This document shows positions 7,811 through 17,482 of a stretch of 58,400 bases of DNA, piece by piece. Position 1 is the stretch's first letter; each line of letters begins with the position of its first letter. The translations under genes were made by a program, and so were the position numbers. The stretch lies in the NCBI RefSeq assembly GCF_000739655.1, contig NZ_BATR01000025.1, positions 1-58,400 on the forward strand. Reading direction: 5' to 3'. This DNA is from Verrucomicrobium sp. BvORR106 (GTDB lineage: Bacteria > Verrucomicrobiota > Verrucomicrobiia > Verrucomicrobiales > Verrucomicrobiaceae). The notes beneath the pieces are model-generated. The model saw only the letters and a list, made by a program, of their open reading frames with translations. It searched no databases and had not been told where the DNA came from.

Positions 7811-9169
7811 TTAGGAAGCCTCCCCCTCCTGATCGATGCAGTGAATCAGCAGTCCTGCCCCCGCTTTGACACGGCACGCATGAGCCTTCCCCGCCGGGAT
7901 GAAAACCGTTGCCGGGCTGCTGGCATGGATCACATCTGCTTCGAGCGTGATCTCAGCCTCCAGACCTTCCAGTTTCTCACCGCGTCCGATCAACAGGAAA
8001 TAACTATCGCAGTCATGCGTGCGGATTGCTGCCAAAGGTGCCGCGGGCGGCTGGTCTGGCAGGATGCGCTCCACCACAATCGTTCGCCGGCAGTCGGGCA
8101 TCACCCGCCGGTCCAGAAAGACCTGGCGCGAAGGATGCGCACCGTTGTGAAGCGATGCCGCCGTGCTCTCCAGAGGGGAGGTCATGAGCTGGTGATTGAT
8201 TTCAGGCACCAGGTCCAGCAGCTTCACCAGGTATTCACGTCCCAGCACGGCTGGCGGCAGCCAGTGGTAGGAGTCCGGATCCGTCTCCATCGCCCTCCGG
8301 TGGAGCTGCGCGGTATGATGAAACACATGTCTGCCGGTCACCGGTCTGGCCGGATCATGTGGCAGGCGCGCCAGCACCTCCACTTCTTTGCACAGCGCCT
8401 GCAACACCTCGGGGTGCTCGAGGGTCCGCAGGGACTCGTAGTGCAAGTTTGCCAGCACCACTGCGGTGTCCGCGATGCCCGCCCGCTCACCAATTCCCAG
8501 CAAGGAGCTGGAGACATACCTCGCCCCCGCCCGCACTGCCGCCATCGTATTCGCGACGGCCAGCCCCCGGTCATTGTGCGCATGGATCTCCAGCGGCAGC
8601 GGGATGCGTGCGGCGACCGCCGTGACGAGTTCCGTGATGTTCTCCGGTGACGCGCATCCGACCGTGTCCGGCAGGCAAATCCTGTCTGCCCCGGCATCGG
8701 CTGCCGCCTGGAAGGCTATAAGCAACTGCTCCAACTCGGTGCGGGTGGCATCTTCCACGGTGAGTCGCACACCCAAACCCAGGGACTTGGCAAACCGGAC
8801 CGAGCTCGTGATCAACTGAATGACATCGTCGAAGGTCCGGCCACGGAGCCGGGAGCGGAGCGAAAGCGGATTGACTCCGATGAAGATGCCCACGGCCTCC
8901 GCCCCTGCGGCGTGGACGGCGCGCACATCCTCTTCAAGTGCCCGGGCGTGTGCGATCATGCGCGGCCGATCCTTCAGCCGGGCCACTGCTGCCACCCTCT
9001 CAAACTCCACGGGAGACGCCGAGGGGTGCCCCACCTCCATTTCCTCCACACCAAGGCGTCCCAGCCCCTGCGCGATGCGGCACGACGCCGCAACATTGAA
9101 CCGGACCAACGGGGCCTGATTGCCTTCGCGGAGCGTGCAGTCTACTAAAATGGGGGGCTGGGGGGACAT
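7811..9169 (-). CDS. Homocitrate/isopropylmalate synthase-like enzyme fused to a C-terminal cupin
   Basis: 452 residues from the ATG at 9169; the frame is open further upstream but that part is not protein-like. The N-terminal two thirds is an HMG-CoA-lyase-like TIM barrel: LVDCTLREGNQAP (catalytic Asp10/Arg14), Glu-Gly-His segment EEMEVGHPS, and the HxH metal site EIHAHND (His196, His198), followed by the subdomain typical of homocitrate synthases (HVFHHTAQLH, DPDSYHWLPP, VLGRE). Residues about 385-446 form a cupin (DSYFLLIGRGE ... VFIPAGKAHACRV) instead of the LeuA regulatory domain. Expected chemistry: Claisen condensation of an acyl-CoA with a 2-oxo acid; the actual pair is unknown. Because no nif gene is near, I do not call NifV. 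Convergent with the NRPS-like gene and divergent from the alcohol dehydrogenase. Confidence 0.82.
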   Translation of the reverse strand: MSPQPPILVDCTLREGNQAPLVRFNVAASCRIAQGLGRLGVEEMEVGHPSASPVEFERVAAVARLKDRPRMIAHARALEEDVRAVHAAGAEAVGIFIGVNPLSLRSRLRGRTFDDVIQLITSSVRFAKSLGLGVRLTVEDATRTELEQLLIAFQAAADAGADRICLPDTVGCASPENITELVTAVAARIPLPLEIHAHNDRGLAVANTMAAVRAGARYVSSSLLGIGERAGIADTAVVLANLHYESLRTLEHPEVLQALCKEVEVLARLPHDPARPVTGRHVFHHTAQLHRRAMETDPDSYHWLPPAVLGREYLVKLLDLVPEINHQLMTSPLESTAASLHNGAHPSRQVFLDRRVMPDCRRTIVVERILPDQPPAAPLAAIRTHDCDSYFLLIGRGEKLEGLEAEITLEADVIHASSPATVFIPAGKAHACRVKAGAGLLIHCIDQEGEAS

Positions 9170-9260
9170 GGGGGAGGGGTCATGGGAAAGGATGACAGGA
9201 GGGTTGTCACCCCTTTTTTGCCATCGGCATGAGAAGACGCAGGCCCGTGGGCTTCCCTCC

Positions 9261-9308
9261 AAGAAAAAACTCGTGCGGCTGTCACGACTTGCCGCGGCCT
9301 CCCAATGG
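9261..9308. promoter_or_regulatory. Conserved upstream motif, copy 2
   Basis: AAGAAAAA (9261-9268), TGTCACGA (9280-9287), ten bases, CCTCCCAATGG (9298-9308). It has the same blocks and the same N10 spacing as 3602-3650, and it sits between divergent gene starts at 9169 and 9423. It could be a shared operator or promoter; the acting protein is unknown. Confidence 0.45.
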
Positions 9309-9422
9309 CGGTGTGGCGGACCACCACTCGGGTGGCACGCCTGCCAAACCGGCCTGCCTGTTAAGGCTCCTTTTTGGCCTTCATCCACCCCACCACCCTC
9401 AAAATCCAATCCCGACATCCCT

Positions 9423-10490
9423 ATGAAGACCACCATGCTCGCCGCCCGCATGCACGCCTACCATCAGCCTCTCACGCTGGAGGAAGTGGCCATCCCCGAC
9501 ATCCAGCCGGACGAGGTGCTCGTCAAAGTCTCCGCCGCCGGCATGTGCCGCACGGATGTGCAGCTCCTGGACGGTTACTTCCGGCCCTACGCCGAGTCCA
9601 CGTTCCCGTTGACGCCGGGCCACGAGATCGCTGGCACCATCGACAAGATCGGCAACCTCGTGCCTCCATCCTCGGGGTTCGAGGAAGGTGACCAAGTCGT
9701 CGTGGTCGGTGGCTGGGGGGATGGCACCTGCCGCCACTGCCAGAAGGGCAACACACAGATCTGCGGTCACGGACGCTGGCCGGGCTTCGGCCCCTATGGC
9801 GGCTATGCCGAATATGTCCCCATCCCCTCCCGTTATATTATCAAAGTGGACAAGCGGCTGGACGCCGCCGAGCTGGCTCCGCTGACCGATGCGGGCCTGA
9901 CGCCGTACCGCGGCATCAAGAAGCTGCGCGACGCCGGAGCCCTGGGCCCGGATCGGGTGCTCGGCGTCTTCGGCGTCGGCGGCCTGGGTTCCTACGCCGT
10001 GCAGTACGCGAAGCTGCTCGGAGGCGGGGCCAAGGTGGTCGCCTTTGCCCGGAACTCCGACAAACTGGCGGTGGCCAGTGAATACGGAGCCGATGCCGTG
10101 ATCAGCACCAAGGACAAGTCCACAGCCGAAATCCGCAAGGAGCTGGAGAAGGCCGTGGGCCAGGGTGAGCTGGATGCAGTCATTGACTGCGCCGGAGCTC
10201 CGGAGTTCATGCGGACCGGGTTCGAGTTGTTGTCCATTGCCGCTCACTACACCGCAGTTGGGCTGGTGGGCGACCGCATCGACATCCCCCTCTTCCCCCT
10301 GGTGGCCCGCGAGTACACCCTACACGGCTCCTTCTGGGGCAACTACACCGACCTCAGCGAGGTCATGGCCCTGGCAGCGGCCGGCAAGATCCGCCACACC
10401 GTCAAGAAAATCGGGTTCAAGGACATTAATGAGAACCTCGAACTGCTGCGCACCGGTGACATCGTGGGACGCGCCGTGATCACGTATTGA
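9423..10490 (+). CDS. Zinc-dependent alcohol dehydrogenase (MDR superfamily)
   Basis: 355 residues from the ATG at 9423; the open frame reaches back to 9120 but only this start matches the family. Catalytic zinc ligands: Cys42 (GMCRTDVQL) and His67-Glu68 (TPGHEIAG). In the structural zinc lobe the first ligand position is Asp100 (WGDGTCRHCQKGNTQIC) followed by Cys103, Cys106 and Cys114, so the usual four-Cys set is altered. The Rossmann motif VFGVGGLGSYAVQYAK binds NAD(P). The family oxidises primary or secondary alcohols or reduces the carbonyls. Cytoplasmic. The gene shares its upstream motif with the dehydrogenase/NTF2 intergenic region. Confidence 0.9.
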   Translation: MKTTMLAARMHAYHQPLTLEEVAIPDIQPDEVLVKVSAAGMCRTDVQLLDGYFRPYAESTFPLTPGHEIAGTIDKIGNLVPPSSGFEEGDQVVVVGGWGDGTCRHCQKGNTQICGHGRWPGFGPYGGYAEYVPIPSRYIIKVDKRLDAAELAPLTDAGLTPYRGIKKLRDAGALGPDRVLGVFGVGGLGSYAVQYAKLLGGGAKVVAFARNSDKLAVASEYGADAVISTKDKSTAEIRKELEKAVGQGELDAVIDCAGAPEFMRTGFELLSIAAHYTAVGLVGDRIDIPLFPLVAREYTLHGSFWGNYTDLSEVMALAAAGKIRHTVKKIGFKDINENLELLRTGDIVGRAVITY

Positions 10491-10595
10491 GGCCCCTTAT
10501 CGCCGTGCCCCGCCCGGTTTTGATGCAATAGACGCATCGGGCCTGGCTGGGTGTGGATCGGGGGCAAGAGACCCTCGACGTCGAACTCGGAGGCA

Positions 10596-10633
10596 CTGTT
10601 CGTAGTACAAACTTTAGTTTGTACTACGAACAG
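10596..10633. repeat. Perfect 18-bp inverted repeat with a 2-base loop
   Basis: The arms lie at 10596-10613 and 10616-10633 and pair without mismatch; they begin CTGTTCGTAGTAC and are much less GC-rich than the surroundings. Such a near-complete palindrome 105 bp after the alcohol dehydrogenase stop could be a transposon-derived (MITE-like) hairpin or a bidirectional structure. It lacks a T-run. Confidence 0.75.
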
Positions 10634-10672
10634 CTTCCAAAGCTTCGCCTGTGAAGTCGGTCCATTACCAGT

Positions 10673-10999
10673 TTACTTCCTGCCCCGAACCCTAAACTGA
10701 GGATGAGCCTCTAGATCGACCTCACTGTAGCGCCCCCCTTTCTCCACCGTAATGACCTTGTAGGGGGCAGGCCTGGAGTGCCTTCCCGGCACCTCGTAAA
10801 CAATCACCACGTAGGTCCTGCCGCCTACCTCCTCTTTCACCCAGGCTTCCTTCACCAGCAAATCGAGATGGAGCGATTGAAAGTGCTGGGTGGCCTGTTT
10901 CACACGGGGGTTCATGCTGGAAATTCCCAACCATCTCCTCAGCCATTCCCATGCAAGCATGCTGTATCTTTGCACCTGCGGACGCTGTACTTCTAGCAT
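10673..10999 (-). CDS. Small hypothetical protein
   Basis: 108 residues, not recognised. The N-terminal half is rich in Trp and Arg (AWEWLRRWLG) with no signal peptide. The second half looks like a short beta-sheet domain (VGGRTYVVIVYEV, YKVITVEKGG). The frame has plausible amino-acid use and no strong competitor on the other strand. It stands alone between the palindrome and the minus-strand operon. It could be a decayed fragment rather than an active gene. Confidence 0.4.
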   Translation of the reverse strand: MLEVQRPQVQRYSMLAWEWLRRWLGISSMNPRVKQATQHFQSLHLDLLVKEAWVKEEVGGRTYVVIVYEVPGRHSRPAPYKVITVEKGGRYSEVDLEAHPQFRVRGRK

Positions 11000-11135
11000 A
11001 TTTCGTTGTGCCCGTTGGCATCAAGCCACGAAACCAGAGGACTCGCAGGCAAAGTAGTGCAGCACTTTAGTGCGTCAGTCGAACGGCTCCCGTATCTCAA
11101 TACCGAGCTAAAGCTCTGGACTACATTCAGCTGCC

Positions 11136-12341
11136 TCAACGCTGGTCACCCGTCCGCAACAACACCTCCGCGAACGCCTTGCCCATCAGCGCAAAGGTCT
11201 TCGCGCAGCCGAGGTAGTGGTAGCCTGCGTTGGAAGCGCCCCGCTTCCACAAAGCCTCTTCCGCGGGCGAGATCAGATCCGCCTCGAACTTCTTCAAGTA
11301 CTCCCGCTGCTGCACTTCGCTCATGGAGCCATCGGCATTGGCGTGTTTGGCGCTCTTCGTCTTCAGGTAATAACCCATCTGCCGAACCTCGTCACGCTTG
11401 TCGGCGATGGCCCCCAACTCTTCCGACCAGAACGGCGCGGTCGGTACGGCGATGACATTGCCCTTGAACTCTGGCAAAGCCGCCGGAGCCGCCATGGCCT
11501 CGCGGAAGGCGGCGATGTGCTCGTTTGGTTTGCTCCCTTCGACGCCCATCACCCCGATGACGAAGGGCATCTGAGGGGCATTGATGTCCTTACGCACATC
11601 GCGAATGAAGTTGGCCATCAGGCGGCTGTACTCCGCATAGCGCGGGGTGGCATCGCCCGGCTTCGGCAAGGGATACACATCACGGTTCACCATGTCGTTC
11701 CAGCCTTGGAGCCAGACCATCCCGGCGATTTCGTAGCCCTGCTTTTCGTCATAGGCCGGGCACACGCGTTTGAGGTCGGAGAGCACGTGCTTCACGTGAC
11801 CGATCATGAGGCGGTAGTATTCGCCGGACTGGGCCTCGGCATGCTGCCCCTTTTCGACGTCCTTGGCCGTGCGCGGGTACACGCCGGAGCTTGGTGAACG
11901 GAAGTCGTGGTACAGTGACTTGCCACCCCACGCCGTTTTGATGATGAGGACCGGCTCCTGGAGCGCCTTGTCCAGGGTCAGTCCAAAGGTGAACTCAGGG
12001 CCGATCTTGCCGCCATCTTTCGTGGGGTCCTGGCGCGAGCCATAGCCTGCGGTCAGCTTCCCCAAGCCTTCGCCATTCGTGTCTCCCGCACCCGTGAAAT
12101 AGGAGATCCAGACATGGTCGCAGACGGTTGGCTTGCCATCCGCACCCCGCATCTGCTGGAGCAGCGGTGCGGTGGCGGCATCGTCCCCGATGTAGTCAAA
12201 GGTCTCCACCTTGGCGTGCCCTTCCATATTGGACTGGCCTGCCAGGAGGTAGATCTTGAGCTTGGCCGGAGGGGCGGCGCTGGCGGTGGTACGGATCGCC
12301 AGCGGCACCAGCAGGACCGCGAGGAGGAGGAAGAGCTTCAT
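11136..12341 (-). CDS. Secreted SASA-type (sialate O-acetylesterase/acetylxylan esterase-like) SGNH hydrolase
   Basis: 401 residues with a signal peptide (MKLFLLLAVLLVPL... ASA). Block I of the SGNH fold is IYLLAGQSNMEGHA with the nucleophile Ser in GQSNM; later blocks include IIKTAWGGKSL and the MVWLQGWND segment that DUF303/SASA proteins show. These enzymes remove acetyl groups from sugars; the exact glycan is unknown. It is the last gene of a minus-strand operon, 36 bp after the DUF1552 gene, which fits an exported polysaccharide or matrix-processing function. Confidence 0.85.
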   Translation of the reverse strand: MKLFLLLAVLLVPLAIRTTASAAPPAKLKIYLLAGQSNMEGHAKVETFDYIGDDAATAPLLQQMRGADGKPTVCDHVWISYFTGAGDTNGEGLGKLTAGYGSRQDPTKDGGKIGPEFTFGLTLDKALQEPVLIIKTAWGGKSLYHDFRSPSSGVYPRTAKDVEKGQHAEAQSGEYYRLMIGHVKHVLSDLKRVCPAYDEKQGYEIAGMVWLQGWNDMVNRDVYPLPKPGDATPRYAEYSRLMANFIRDVRKDINAPQMPFVIGVMGVEGSKPNEHIAAFREAMAAPAALPEFKGNVIAVPTAPFWSEELGAIADKRDEVRQMGYYLKTKSAKHANADGSMSEVQQREYLKKFEADLISPAEEALWKRGASNAGYHYLGCAKTFALMGKAFAEVLLRTGDQR

Positions 12342-12377
12342 GGCGTGTAGGTACGCGCCACTTCCCCTCTCCTTTCT

Positions 12378-13781
12378 CTATACCTTCACCATCATCTCCG
12401 AGATCTGCTTGGTCGCATTCCCAATCGGGCGGTCCAGCGGCACCCCGGCGCAGGCCAGCAGGGTCGTGAGAAGGTCGCCCTGGGTGCCCTTGGTATCGGC
12501 CAGGAAGCGGCCCGTGTTGATGGAGCCACCGCCCTTGCCGGCGATGATGAAGGGCAGGTTCTCGCGGGAGTGTTTGTTGCCATCCTCAAGGCCGGAACCC
12601 CACATCATGATGCAGTTGTCCAGCAGGGTGCCGTCGCCCTCCTTCAAGCTGGCCATCTTCTTCACCATGTGGGCGAACTGGGAGATGTTGAACGCAGTGA
12701 TGGCGGCCACCTTGCCCACCTTGTCCCCCTGGTTGTTGTGATGGGTCTGGGAGTGGTGTTCGTCCTTGAACCCGAGCTCGGGGTAGGAGACGCCGTTGGG
12801 GGTGGAGCCGATGTAGGTGCTCACCCGGGTGGTGTCTGTCTGGAAGGCCAGGACGTTCAGGTCACACATGACCTGCATGTACTCGCTGCGCCGGTCGCCT
12901 TCCGGGATCCTGATCTCGATGGGCGGGGAGTCGGCATCGTTGCGCCGCCTGGTGCTGACACCCGCCTTCTCCAGCGCGGCCTCCTTCTGACGGAACTCAA
13001 TGGAGGCGATGCGGCGCTCCAGGGAACGCACGCTGTCCAGATACTCGTCCAGCTTGTGCTGGTCGTTCTGTGGCAGGGTGCGACGCAGGTCCTTGGCCCC
13101 GCCGATCACCAGATCGAGCATGCTGCGGTCCAGCGCATCCGACTGGCCGGCACCGCGCCCGTCCCGTCCCTGACCGCTGAAGTCGTTGCTCTTGAAGAGC
13201 CGGTTCAGCACATTGCGCGGGTTGATCTCCGCCGGCACGGCCTGGGTGGGTGAGCGGAAACTACAATGCGAGTAGTACCCCTCATTGAGCCCTTCCTGGT
13301 TCTCCTTGTGTGTCTGCGGCATGGTGGCCAGCTCCAGGGAGGGCAGCGACGTAAGCCCGCCCACATAGTTGGCCGCGATCTGGTCTGCCGAAATCGCAAT
13401 GTTGATCTGGTTGCGGCGGTTGGCATCGGGCAGGGTCGCAGTGAGCCAGGTGGAAAGCTCCAGCGCATGAGGCGCGCCGTTGAACGGGGCGATGGGCACA
13501 CCGGAGATGCCTTTCATCAACAAGCACTGGTCCAGCACCGGTCGCAGGGACTCCAGCGCGGGAGGTGGCGAGGTGAGAAAGCCCTCCGGGCTCGCGGGCC
13601 AGAACTGATCCATGATCACCCCATGCGGCATGTACATGAACCCCATCCGCACCGGGGGCTTGTACGCGGCCTTGCCCTTGAGGGCATCTGCCCAGCCCAT
13701 GGTCTCCAGGAGAGGCAGCGCGAGGGAGGCACCCAGCCCCTTCAAGCAAGTGCGGCGGTCGATCAGAAAGCGGTTTCTCAT
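12378..13781 (-). CDS. DUF1552 exported protein
   Basis: 467 residues. The N-terminus [19 protein letters not shown] is a Tat-like export signal. The body carries the DUF1552 features: [16 protein letters not shown], a mid-region [14 protein letters not shown], and a [21 protein letters not shown] segment near the C-terminus that recalls the alkaline-phosphatase/sulfatase superfamily (DUF1501 relatives). The catalytic role is not established. DUF1552 genes are characteristically paired with DUF1592-type cytochrome genes in Planctomycetes and Verrucomicrobia, exactly as here (29 bp downstream of that gene), so the two products probably act together in the periplasm. Confidence 0.9.
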   Translation of the reverse strand: MRNRFLIDRRTCLKGLGASLALPLLETMGWADALKGKAAYKPPVRMGFMYMPHGVIMDQFWPASPEGFLTSPPPALESLRPVLDQCLLMKGISGVPIAPFNGAPHALELSTWLTATLPDANRRNQINIAISADQIAANYVGGLTSLPSLELATMPQTHKENQEGLNEGYYSHCSFRSPTQAVPAEINPRNVLNRLFKSNDFSGQGRDGRGAGQSDALDRSMLDLVIGGAKDLRRTLPQNDQHKLDEYLDSVRSLERRIASIEFRQKEAALEKAGVSTRRRNDADSPPIEIRIPEGDRRSEYMQVMCDLNVLAFQTDTTRVSTYIGSTPNGVSYPELGFKDEHHSQTHHNNQGDKVGKVAAITAFNISQFAHMVKKMASLKEGDGTLLDNCIMMWGSGLEDGNKHSRENLPFIIAGKGGGSINTGRFLADTKGTQGDLLTTLLACAGVPLDRPIGNATKQISEMMVKV

Positions 13782-13810
13782 AGCAGGTGGGGGAAAGGGT
13801 TGGCGCGGGG

Positions 13811-15820
13811 TCAGTTTTGCACGCGGCGGTTCAGAAAAGGATAACTCGTCACCACCTCGGTGATGAGCGTCTGCATGCGGTAGCCGTCCTTGGCGATGGT
13901 CTCCATGAGGCGGTCCACCACGATGTCATCATAGCCTTCGATCTGGCGGCACAGCGCATAGGCCAGCAGCTTCTCCGTCAGATTCCGCGCGAGGTCATCA
14001 GTGCGGGCAGCGATGATGCCCTTCAGTTCCTTGGGGGTCGTGAAGCGTTTGCCCCCAGGCAGTTCTCCTGCGGCATCAATGGCGCCGCCGGTGTCGTCCT
14101 GATCGCGCCAGCGGCCGATGGCGTCGAAGTTCTCCAGGCCGAATCCAATGGGGTCCAGCACCTTGTGGCAGTTCGCGCACACAGAGTTGGTCAGGTGCAT
14201 CTCCGTGCGCTGACGCAGCGTCATGTTGGCCACCGCATTTTGATCCTGCTTCTCCAGGGCGGGCACATTGGGCGGAGCGGGTGGCACATGCTGCCCCAAC
14301 ACCTGCTCCAGCACCCACACGCCGCGCTTCACCGGGCTGGTGCGATTGGGGAATGAAGTGGTGGCCAGCACGCCGGGCATGCCCAGGATGCCGCCGCGGT
14401 TTGCATCCGTCAGCTTCACCTTGCGCATCTCCGGCCCGGAGACGGTCTTCTCCATGCCGTAGAGCTTCGCCAGGGTCCCGTTGAGGAAGGTGTAGTCACT
14501 GTCCACCAGGCTGACCACGCTGCGGTTCTCCCGCACCACGCTCTCGAAGAACAGGCGGGCTTCATCATACATGGCGGTCCGGAGTTCACCCGTCATCAGC
14601 GGGAACTTCGTGGTGTCGAAGGTCTTGCTCTCCAGCTCCCCAAGCTGAAGCCACTGGGCGCCGAATCCATCGAACAAGGCCCGTGACCGGCGGTCCAGCA
14701 GGAGGCGCTTCACCTGACCCTTGAGCACGGCGGGTTCGTGGAGTTTACCACTGTCTGCCAGCTCCATGAGCTCCGCATCCGGCATGGTGGCCCACAGCAG
14801 GTAGGAGAGACGGGAGGCGAGCTGGTGATCATCCAGCGGCACGATCTTGCTCCCCGCCGGGGCCTCTGTCGCCGGGGTGATGAAGAGGAACTGGGGAGAC
14901 ACCAGCACCGCCTTGTACATGAGGCGCAGCGCGGCGGGGTAGGTCAGCTTGTTCTGGGTGGCCAGATCAAACACAGCCACCAGCGTGTCCAGTTCCGCCT
15001 CGGAGGGAGGGCGGCGGAAGGCGTTGCGAGCCAGCGAGCGCGCCACGTTCCGCGCAGCGGCGCGCGGATCCGCCCCTGGTGCCGGAGCGTCGCCAAAGAG
15101 GCGCTTTTGCGTCTCCGTAGGCGGCGCGTCCAGAGGCGCGAGCACCTTGTCCAGCACCTCATTGGCAATCCCGAGGTACTCCTCCAGATGGAGGGGAGAG
15201 AGGGTGTTCATGTACCCTTCACCGAACACTTCATCCGGCAGCGCGTGGGCGATGGCCGGATCCACCCCATAGAGATCTCGCAGCGTGTTGCCGTACTCCA
15301 CCTTCGTCAGGCGGCGGATCACAAAGGGTCCGGGGTCCTTGGGGCTGAGGAACTTCAGCTTGGCAATCCAGTCCACGAAGGCCTGCCGCTCCGCATCAGT
15401 CGGCAGGGCATCTTCATCATCCGGCGGCATGTCCTTGCTGTTCACCGTGGCGATGGCCGCCTTCCAGTGCTTGCTGAACGCCACCGCGCCAGGATTCCTC
15501 AAGGCAACCTCAAGGTTGATGCCCCCCTTGGAGCGCCGGTTCCCATGGCATTGCTGGCAGTAGTTTTTGACGAAAGGCGTGACGCTCTCGCGAAATGACT
15601 TTTTGATCTCGGCCTGGAGCGCCACCAGTTCCGCATCCTCAGCCGACAGAGAGGGAGCTGGCGCGGGGACGGGCTTGGGCGCTGGCGCAGGTGCTGTTGT
15701 TTGTGCCTTGGCGGGAGGAGCCCCCGCCCCTGCCGGGGTCGCGGAGGCCAGTTCCTGCCCGGCACACGGAAAAGCCCATGACGTCGCCAGGCCTACACTG
15801 AGCAGGAGTCTGGCCTTCAT
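13811..15820 (-). CDS. Planctomycete-type cytochrome c protein (DUF1587/1592/1588/1585)
   Basis: 669 residues from the ATG at 15820, which gives a signal peptide ([21 protein letters not shown]); an upstream ATG at 15871 is possible. After a Pro/Ala linker, a PSCyt1-like heme motif NYCQQCHGN appears, then [20 protein letters not shown] (DUF1587), the [16 protein letters not shown] region (DUF1595), DUF1592 with [12 protein letters not shown] and [18 protein letters not shown]1588 with the [16 protein letters not shown] segment and a second heme motif [12 protein letters not shown], and a DUF1585 tail. Function: probably an exported c-type cytochrome partner of the DUF1552 protein; the substrate is unknown. 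It is the first gene of the operon and is divergent from selO. Confidence 0.92.
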   Translation of the reverse strand: MKARLLLSVGLATSWAFPCAGQELASATPAGAGAPPAKAQTTAPAPAPKPVPAPAPSLSAEDAELVALQAEIKKSFRESVTPFVKNYCQQCHGNRRSKGGINLEVALRNPGAVAFSKHWKAAIATVNSKDMPPDDEDALPTDAERQAFVDWIAKLKFLSPKDPGPFVIRRLTKVEYGNTLRDLYGVDPAIAHALPDEVFGEGYMNTLSPLHLEEYLGIANEVLDKVLAPLDAPPTETQKRLFGDAPAPGADPRAAARNVARSLARNAFRRPPSEAELDTLVAVFDLATQNKLTYPAALRLMYKAVLVSPQFLFITPATEAPAGSKIVPLDDHQLASRLSYLLWATMPDAELMELADSGKLHEPAVLKGQVKRLLLDRRSRALFDGFGAQWLQLGELESKTFDTTKFPLMTGELRTAMYDEARLFFESVVRENRSVVSLVDSDYTFLNGTLAKLYGMEKTVSGPEMRKVKLTDANRGGILGMPGVLATTSFPNRTSPVKRGVWVLEQVLGQHVPPAPPNVPALEKQDQNAVANMTLRQRTEMHLTNSVCANCHKVLDPIGFGLENFDAIGRWRDQDDTGGAIDAAGELPGGKRFTTPKELKGIIAARTDDLARNLTEKLLAYALCRQIEGYDDIVVDRLMETIAKDGYRMQTLITEVVTSYPFLNRRVQN

Positions 15821-16009
15821 ACCACGTTGAAAAACCTCGGAAACAGTCATCTTGAGCTTCAGAAAGAGCACCGTGCTACAAACGGACCATCTCAGGGGCC
15901 TCTATCCGGCCCGACGCCATCGGCAGTCCCCGCTTATCCGTTGGCGGCGTAAGTTCTCTCGCGTAAAGCACGCTTGCCGCCGCTCCATCCTGCCCCCTCC
16001 CTGTGATCA

Positions 16010-17482
16010 ATGCCCAGCCCCGATTCCGCCTCCTCCACCCGCTCTTCGACCGCCGGTTGGCACCTGGAACATTCCTACGCCCAGCTTCCTGAGGCGTTTC
16101 AGATCGCCTTCCAGCCCACCCCGGTGCGGCAGCCGAAGCTGGTGATCCTGAACCGGGCCCTGGCCAATGCTCTGGGTCTGGATGCAGCTCAGTTGGACCA
16201 CGCACCGTGGTTCTCCGGCAATGAACAGCCACCGGGTGCCCAACCCCTGGCCCAGGCCTATGCAGGCCACCAGTTCGGCAACTTCACGATGCTGGGAGAT
16301 GGCCGCGCGATCCTGTTGGGCGAGCAGATCACCCCGAAGGGACAGCGTTTTGATATCCAGCTCAAAGGCTCCGGCCAGACGCCGTTTTCACGCCGCGGGG
16401 ATGGCCGGGCCACGCTGGGCCCCATGCTGCGGGAGTACGTCATCAGCGAGGCCATGCACGCCCTGGGCATCCCCACCACACGCAGCTTGGCCGTGGTCAC
16501 CACCGGAGAGCTGGTGCGACGCGATGGGATGCTGCCCGGAGCCGTCCTCACCCGGGTGGCGGCCAGTCACATCCGGGTCGGCACCTTCGAGTACGCCGCC
16601 GCACGTGGCGAAAAAGCGCTGCTCCAGGCGCTGGCGGACCACACCCTGCAGCGGCACTACCCTGACGCAGCAAACGCCTCCCAGCCCTATCTGGCCCTGT
16701 TGCAGGGCGTGATCGAGCGTCAAGCCGCGCTCATCGCCCGCTGGCAGCACGTGGGCTTCATCCACGGCGTCATGAACACGGACAACATGGCCCTCTCTGG
16801 CGAGACCATCGACTATGGACCCTGCGCCTTCATGGAGGCGTACGATCCCGCCACGGTGTTCAGCTCCATTGATCACCAGGGCCGCTACGCCTACGGCAGG
16901 CAGCCCTTCATCGCCCAGTGGAATCTGGCACGGTTTGCCGAGGCTCTTCTGCCGCTGCTTGATCCCGTGGAGGAGAAGGCGGTGGAGCTGGCCAACGATG
17001 CCATCATCGGGTTCGAGCCCATTTACAAGCAGCACTGGCTCACCGGCATGCGGGGCAAGCTCGGCCTCCTCACAAAAGAAGATGATGACCTGTCTTTGAT
17101 CGAGTCCCTTCTGAAATGGATGCAGGAAACTCAAGCCGATTTCACCAACACCTACCGGGCTCTGTCGTCTCCAGGTTCCGCATCCCTCTCCGCCGACCCG
17201 GCCTTCCTCGCCTGGCACCAGCGCTGGCAGGAACGTCTGGCCCGCCAGCCGCAGACGGCAGAAGTGGTTCAGGAAATCATGCGCTGGCACAATCCCGTGG
17301 TCATCCCGCGCAATCACAAGGTGGAGGAAGCCCTCACCGCCGCCGTGGAGCGTGAGGACCTGGGAGTGCTGGAGCGCCTGCTGGCCGTGCTGGCGCAGCC
17401 GCATGAATACGTGCAGACACCGTCGGAGGAGTACCTCGTGGGCTCACCGTCGGGTGACTACCAGACGTTTTGCGGGACGTAG
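16010..17482 (+). CDS. selO: SelO/YdiU protein adenylyltransferase (cysteine form)
   Basis: 490 residues, matching the family length. SelO is a pseudokinase-fold enzyme that transfers AMP to protein hydroxyl groups. The diagnostic stretches are all here: AQAYAGHQFGNFTMLGDGRA, DIQLKGSGQTPFSRRGDGRA (nucleotide-binding Lys and Arg residues, about 115-134), HGVMNTDNMAL and DYGPCAFMEAYDP (metal and catalytic Asp region). The C-terminus ends in QTFCGT; eukaryotic forms have selenocysteine near this place, whereas this has Cys. In other bacteria it is linked to oxidative-stress responses. Divergent from the cytochrome operon, with a 190-bp shared upstream region. Confidence 0.95.
   Translation: MPSPDSASSTRSSTAGWHLEHSYAQLPEAFQIAFQPTPVRQPKLVILNRALANALGLDAAQLDHAPWFSGNEQPPGAQPLAQAYAGHQFGNFTMLGDGRAILLGEQITPKGQRFDIQLKGSGQTPFSRRGDGRATLGPMLREYVISEAMHALGIPTTRSLAVVTTGELVRRDGMLPGAVLTRVAASHIRVGTFEYAAARGEKALLQALADHTLQRHYPDAANASQPYLALLQGVIERQAALIARWQHVGFIHGVMNTDNMALSGETIDYGPCAFMEAYDPATVFSSIDHQGRYAYGRQPFIAQWNLARFAEALLPLLDPVEEKAVELANDAIIGFEPIYKQHWLTGMRGKLGLLTKEDDDLSLIESLLKWMQETQADFTNTYRALSSPGSASLSADPAFLAWHQRWQERLARQPQTAEVVQEIMRWHNPVVIPRNHKVEEALTAAVEREDLGVLERLLAVLAQPHEYVQTPSEEYLVGSPSGDYQTFCGT

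Noticed and set aside
7811-9169. NifV homocitrate synthase for nitrogen fixation
   Set aside because: No nif genes nearby, and the C-terminal cupin is not a NifV feature.
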